Part shown: one piece after another, positions 41,451 to 45,204 of the stretch
How positions within the stretch are numbered: the stretch's first letter is position 1
Layout of the letters: the number at the start of each line of letters is the position of its first letter
Source: Candidatus Thorarchaeota archaeon
GTDB taxonomy: Archaea; Asgardarchaeota; Thorarchaeia; Thorarchaeales; Thorarchaeaceae
Length of the DNA stretch: 45,204 nucleotides
Reading direction: 5' to 3'
Assembly: GCA_013388835.1 (NCBI GenBank)
Contig: JACAEL010000056.1
Location: 1-45,204, forward strand
The notes under the pieces: generated by a model
Told to the model about the DNA's origin: nothing
What the model saw: the letters and a program-made list of their open reading frames with translations, nothing else
The model's database searches: none
Made by a program: the position numbers and the translations under genes

Positions 41451-42638
41451 CTAGGTCTCAAAGATGCTCTCCCGCATATCGGTGACGTCTGTTCCGGATG
41501 TGACAAGCTGTCTGAGCTTGAGTGCGACCTTCTTGTCCCCAAGTGCGATGCCTCCCACCACAACATGATCCTTCAGGACGGCCTTGAAGTAGGTCCCGGC
41601 ATCAGCATCGGAAGACACGATGGACTCGTATTCTGTCGACAGGGGGTTGATGACCCCCAGCGAAGTCAGGTCAATCCCTGCCACCTGAAGCGTGTTTGAC
41701 GGCACGATGCCATCAAAGGCCGCGGAGCCATGCTGCACAATGTTCTGCGCGGCAACCCGGCCCGTTTCAAGTGCGGCCGGAATGATCCCCCAAGTCTGTC
41801 CGTTCCACTCGATACAGTCGCCCGCCGCATAGACGCCATCTGCAGATGTCTTCATCGTTGAATCGACCTTGACCCCCCTTCCGCACAGCAGTCCGGACTC
41901 CTGGGCCACCGTCTTGTTTGGCCTGACACCCGCCGCAATCACTACCATGTCCCCCTTCACCTTGTCGCCTCCTGAAGACATGACCCCAGTGACACTCTCA
42001 TGGCCGATGATCTGTTCACAGTTGAAACCCAGAAGAAGCTCGAGACCCGTGGCCTTCAGACGTTCGGCCAGCATGCTGCTTGCGCCGTCGTCCAGCTGCT
42101 GTGGAAGTAGTCGCGCAATGTTGTTGATAACGACTAGCTCTCTACCCCTGGCCTTCATTGCAGCTGCAAGCTCTATTCCGAGTATTCCACCGCCGATGAC
42201 AATGGCGCGTCTGGCAGTCGCAATCGCTTCCTTGATGCTGATGGCGTCATCCAGCGTACGAAGCACATACACATTCTTCTTCTCCGTCCCGTGTATGGGG
42301 GGCACAAGCGGAATACTACCTGGCACGACCAATAGCCGGTCATATGAGAAGTGCGTGGACTTGCGAGTCAACAGGCTCCTAGAAGAGAGCTCGATACGAA
42401 CCACGGTCTCATCCAGATGAAGCGAGATGTCTTGCTTCCTGTACCAATCCACATCATACTGAATGACCTTCTCTTGTGGGATTCGTCCAGCAATGAACTC
42501 GATGAGTTTGGGTTTCGGATAGTATGCGTACTTTTCGTCCGAGAACACATCGATGGTAACCGAAGACTCCAGCTTACGAATCTCTCGAATCGCGGTCACA
42601 GCAGCGACTCCATTGCCCATGATTCCGATGCGCGTCAT
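41451..42638 (-). CDS. FAD-dependent NAD(P)H oxidoreductase, rubredoxin/nitrite-reductase-like
   Basis: 395 residues from ATG 42638 (MTRIGIMGNGVAA). It has the N-terminal FAD motif GIMGNGVAAVTA, the NAD(P)H motif VIGGGILGIELAA and the second FAD motif VYAAGDCIEW. No redox-active CxxC is seen. The overall layout matches NADH:rubredoxin reductases and the flavoprotein part of NirB. In this genome it could supply electrons to a rubredoxin that feeds the flavodiiron protein or rubrerythrin. The frame extends to 42719 without family similarity. It is convergent with the Rad50-like gene, 4 bp apart. Confidence 0.9.
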   Translation of the reverse strand: MTRIGIMGNGVAAVTAIREIRKLESSVTIDVFSDEKYAYYPKPKLIEFIAGRIPQEKVIQYDVDWYRKQDISLHLDETVVRIELSSRSLLTRKSTHFSYDRLLVVPGSIPLVPPIHGTEKKNVYVLRTLDDAISIKEAIATARRAIVIGGGILGIELAAAMKARGRELVVINNIARLLPQQLDDGASSMLAERLKATGLELLLGFNCEQIIGHESVTGVMSSGGDKVKGDMVVIAAGVRPNKTVAQESGLLCGRGVKVDSTMKTSADGVYAAGDCIEWNGQTWGIIPAALETGRVAAQNIVQHGSAAFDGIVPSNTLQVAGIDLTSLGVINPLSTEYESIVSSDADAGTYFKAVLKDHVVVGGIALGDKKVALKLRQLVTSGTDVTDMRESIFET

Positions 42639-42721
42639 TGTGCGACTCACCAGGGGACGAACTGAGACAGCAAAGAGACGACTCGGCCTTTTGAGTTCGA
42701 CGGAGCCATCGGTTGACAAAG

Positions 42722-42729
42722 GTTTTATC
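42722..42729 (+). promoter_or_regulatory. TATA-like box of the surface protein gene
   Basis: GTTTTATC, 24 to 31 bases before the possible TTG (42746) and GTG (42755) starts. The spacing favours a nearly leaderless transcript and the GTG start. Confidence 0.4.
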
Positions 42730-42745
42730 CTGTTGACTGTATGGT

Positions 42746-45097
42746 TTGAGTCTGGTGATTCACACGATATCGCAGGTTAGGGGTGGCCTAGTCCTCACGG
42801 CCACTACAATAGTTGTCTTGCTTATCTGCAGCAATGCACTACCAGTGCATGCTGCCGTGGCAACACTATGGGACATGGAATACACACAGGTTCTGACAGA
42901 AGATACTAACGGCCATTCCTACGTGGTCGACGATGACCCGTACGATTGGGCCACCTTTCCAAACTATCTGCTGCATAGGCAGGACGTTGGCATAAACGCT
43001 ACGTATTACTATCGGACGGAATGGGATAGAGAAGAAGAAGTGCTGGCAGGTCCGTCTGAGACGCTCATATACCTCGACGAGCCTTCCGAGTCGTGGGGGT
43101 GGCTGTCCAACACCACGGTTCTGACCAGATTCTTGGAACTGTCTAACATGACCAATGAGGACCTGAGTCTCACTGTCCGTATGCACAGGATGGAGTATGG
43201 GTTGAATGTCGGGGCACCCAACACCATACTTCTGAGGTCAGGCTACGCAGCTGTGGGCACCTTCAACCTCACGAACGAGGAATTCATTCATGTGGCACTC
43301 TCGTCCAACCAGGACGACATTGCGATCATGGCTGTGGTGTTCGGTCCAGACCATCGTGGCCTCGGGGAAGCACAGCTGACAGAAGGCGAATCGACAGTCA
43401 TGCCCTTCAGGACTTCGGGTCCCGGAATGTATTATATGTTATTCATCAGCGAAGGATTCAACAGCGCCTACATGTCCGTCGACGTCACAATCACTCCCAT
43501 CACCCCGACTGCACTGTCTGCCGGATCGTATGTGGAGGGCACTCTTGAAGGTGGTGAGATTGTGTTGAATGATGATGGATCAGTCACACACAGGGAGAGA
43601 GTCCCGCAGGCACACACCTACAAGTTCGCCACTAACTCTACTCATCCGGGGCTGATTCACCTCCGAGTGAACTATCCTGAAATGGTCCTGTATCCCGCTT
43701 TCAGTCCCTACGCAATCATCACTAGCACAGCGAATACAGAGACCGGAATACCAGCGGTCTTCCTCGATGCCATGGACATAAACTATGGAGTGTATCCCTA
43801 TCAATCGTTCCAAGGTGAGGTGTACTATCTCACGGTGATTGGTCAGGATGGTGCCACGTACACAATATACAACGAGGTCCCATCGCTCAACTTACTGCCA
43901 GTCAACAGTGAGTTCTACATCGACAATATACTGCAGCAGAGGAGGACAGTTGCCTACTCACTTCCGCTTGCTACAGACAGTGTCTTGAAGGTCAATTCCT
44001 CACTTACGGTTGGCGGATTCGAATGGAGGGTCTTCCGAGTGTTCGAAGACATGAACTACAGGGTCCTATCCGTGTCAGCTTCAGACAACTTTGACCTTGC
44101 TCAGACCTACTACCTGCCAGCCGGCAACTACCTCGTCGTCGGAAGGAGCAGCACCGAAACTAGAGGACTCTATGAGTTCAATCTCGGTCCAGTGGTCAGC
44201 GGCGCTGGCGGCGTAGCCGTAGACAATGGGAGACTGATAGGGCTCAAGGTTCCCACACAGGTCTATGACCTCTACACCATGAATGTCACCTTGACCACAC
44301 ACGATAACATCACAGTGAGCACGGGCATCAGCATGATCACCAACCTCGGAATGGAGATGGTATCGTCATCTGCAACGCTGGGCAATAGACAGAACGGATT
44401 GAGGTGGGAGGCACATGGTGCGAACCGAACTACCCTCAATACCGGTGCGGTCTTCAATGATGGCTTTGGGGTCATCGTGCTTTCTCCGTACAGCGTCGTT
44501 AACAACACAGGTGGGTTGGGCGGCAATCATTACTATCACTATACGGTCGACTACTTCGTGACATTCGAAGAATGGGACTACTTCAATGGTTCATCAACGT
44601 TCTCAGTAGCAGCAAGCCCGGTCTGGCATAACATAACACTCGGAGACCCCGGCGATGCCGAAGAGAACTACAAGATCACGATGGGATGCACACCTGATAC
44701 ATGGTTCACAGTTGAGGTGTTCACAGACGATGTGAGCGACTGGGAAGTGTCAGTGTACCAGAGCATAGACGGAAAGAGTCAGTTCATACCTTGGTATGAC
44801 ATTGAGAACGATGTACTCGAAGGCACTGTCGAGAAAGCCAAGTTCCAAGTGGGATCTTTGACGGACGAGCTCGTATTCTTCTTCAGTATCGACAGAAGTC
44901 TGGTCGATGAGGGAAGACTAGACATCAGAGTCACCCCTCATGTCATGAACTACATGGCAGCTCCACCAATCGTATACAGAGCTGGCTCAGCTGTGCAACC
45001 AACCGGCGAGTTCCCGGTACTGGCCCTTGCGGGCGTGAGTGTGGCTGCTGCTGTTGTGGTCATTGCAGTTGTAGTCTACTTGAAGAAGAAGAAGTAG
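42746..45097 (+). CDS. Large secreted surface protein with C-terminal membrane anchor
   Basis: 783 residues. The start is TTG 42746 or GTG 42755. A signal peptide (GGLVLTATTIVVLLICSNAL, cleavage probably after VHA) leads to about 720 extracellular residues rich in Thr, Ser, Asn, Tyr and beta-strand patterns, with many N-glycosylation sequons (for example NNTG, NGSS, NITL). The end is ALAGVSVAAAVVVIAVVVYL plus a run of lysines, a single membrane anchor. Repeats such as YYLPAGNYLVV resemble Ig- or pre-peptidase-like beta domains, but no named domain is certain. Probably an S-layer-associated or adhesion protein. Confidence 0.85.
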   Translation: MSLVIHTISQVRGGLVLTATTIVVLLICSNALPVHAAVATLWDMEYTQVLTEDTNGHSYVVDDDPYDWATFPNYLLHRQDVGINATYYYRTEWDREEEVLAGPSETLIYLDEPSESWGWLSNTTVLTRFLELSNMTNEDLSLTVRMHRMEYGLNVGAPNTILLRSGYAAVGTFNLTNEEFIHVALSSNQDDIAIMAVVFGPDHRGLGEAQLTEGESTVMPFRTSGPGMYYMLFISEGFNSAYMSVDVTITPITPTALSAGSYVEGTLEGGEIVLNDDGSVTHRERVPQAHTYKFATNSTHPGLIHLRVNYPEMVLYPAFSPYAIITSTANTETGIPAVFLDAMDINYGVYPYQSFQGEVYYLTVIGQDGATYTIYNEVPSLNLLPVNSEFYIDNILQQRRTVAYSLPLATDSVLKVNSSLTVGGFEWRVFRVFEDMNYRVLSVSASDNFDLAQTYYLPAGNYLVVGRSSTETRGLYEFNLGPVVSGAGGVAVDNGRLIGLKVPTQVYDLYTMNVTLTTHDNITVSTGISMITNLGMEMVSSSATLGNRQNGLRWEAHGANRTTLNTGAVFNDGFGVIVLSPYSVVNNTGGLGGNHYYHYTVDYFVTFEEWDYFNGSSTFSVAASPVWHNITLGDPGDAEENYKITMGCTPDTWFTVEVFTDDVSDWEVSVYQSIDGKSQFIPWYDIENDVLEGTVEKAKFQVGSLTDELVFFFSIDRSLVDEGRLDIRVTPHVMNYMAAPPIVYRAGSAVQPTGEFPVLALAGVSVAAAVVVIAVVVYLKKKK

Positions 45098-45104
45098 ACC
45101 GACA

Positions 45105-45140
45105 GGCAGAGGCCTTGCCGCCTCTGCCACTCCTTTTGTT
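45105..45140 (+). terminator. Terminator hairpin after the surface protein gene
   Basis: GGCAGAGGC (45105-45113) pairs perfectly with GCCTCTGCC (45120-45128) across a six-base loop, followed by TCCTTTTGTTGT. A classical stem plus T-rich tail, 7 bp after the stop codon. Confidence 0.8.
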
Positions 45141-45204
45141 GTGACTTCCAGCCCCATCACTCACTGCTAGCAGACACTTCATCGCTGGACGAGCAGAGCT
45201 GTAC

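Noticed and set aside
1-45204. CRISPR array
   Set aside because: No series of short direct repeats with regular unique spacers was seen anywhere in the window.

Overview
The window looks like a chromosomal piece of an archaeon, most likely from the Asgard group. The main evidence is a Ras-like small GTPase of 170 residues with all G motifs (16224-16736) and a protein that starts like a longin domain (27776-28480). Archaeal TATA-like boxes, an Mre11/Rad50-type pair, a flavodiiron protein, a rubrerythrin and an oxygen-sensitive type of 4-hydroxybutyryl-CoA dehydratase fit an anaerobic archaeon. Thorarchaeota-like placement is inference only. No rRNA or tRNA gene was recognised.

Layout. 1-2400: a large multi-spanning membrane protein. 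2400-14550: a defence island with a Dam-like adenine methylase, a candidate restriction endonuclease, two large DNA-methylase-like proteins, a PD-(D/E)XK nuclease with a PARP-like zinc finger, a GmrSD-type (DUF262/DUF1524) protein and a decayed IS481-like element with recognisable terminal inverted repeats. 15270-17860: a YdjM-like membrane protein, the small GTPase, a small CxxC protein and a 7TM protein. 18170-22120: an Mrp/NBP35 ATPase, two MinD-type ATPases carrying two 4Fe-4S motifs each, a DUF134 regulator and two NifX/NafY-like iron-cluster proteins. The first and last transcription units share the palindrome GAATCTRGATTC at their promoters.

23360-30220: a CPBP protease, 4-hydroxybutyryl-CoA dehydratase, an alpha/beta hydrolase, membrane proteins, the longin-like protein and a duplicated membrane module. 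30330-32760: an unusual carbamoyltransferase, divergent from a carbon-nitrogen hydrolase. 33000-35690: oxygen and peroxide detoxification (flavodiiron protein, rubrerythrin). 35980-41450: a HAD protein, then a membrane protein, a ParA-like ATPase, an Mre11-like nuclease and a very short hookless Rad50-like ATPase. 41450-45100: an NADH:rubredoxin-reductase-like flavoprotein and a large surface protein with a C-terminal anchor.

The least explained signal is a dispersed non-coding repeat of about 192 bp. Two near-identical copies (22152-22343, 23118-23309), two diverged copies (7759-7943 plus strand; about 15002-15195 minus strand) and at least one fragment (about 35830) lie only between genes. 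Four copies keep a small hairpin, and the ends of three copies can pair. It could be a structured RNA family or a small non-autonomous mobile element.
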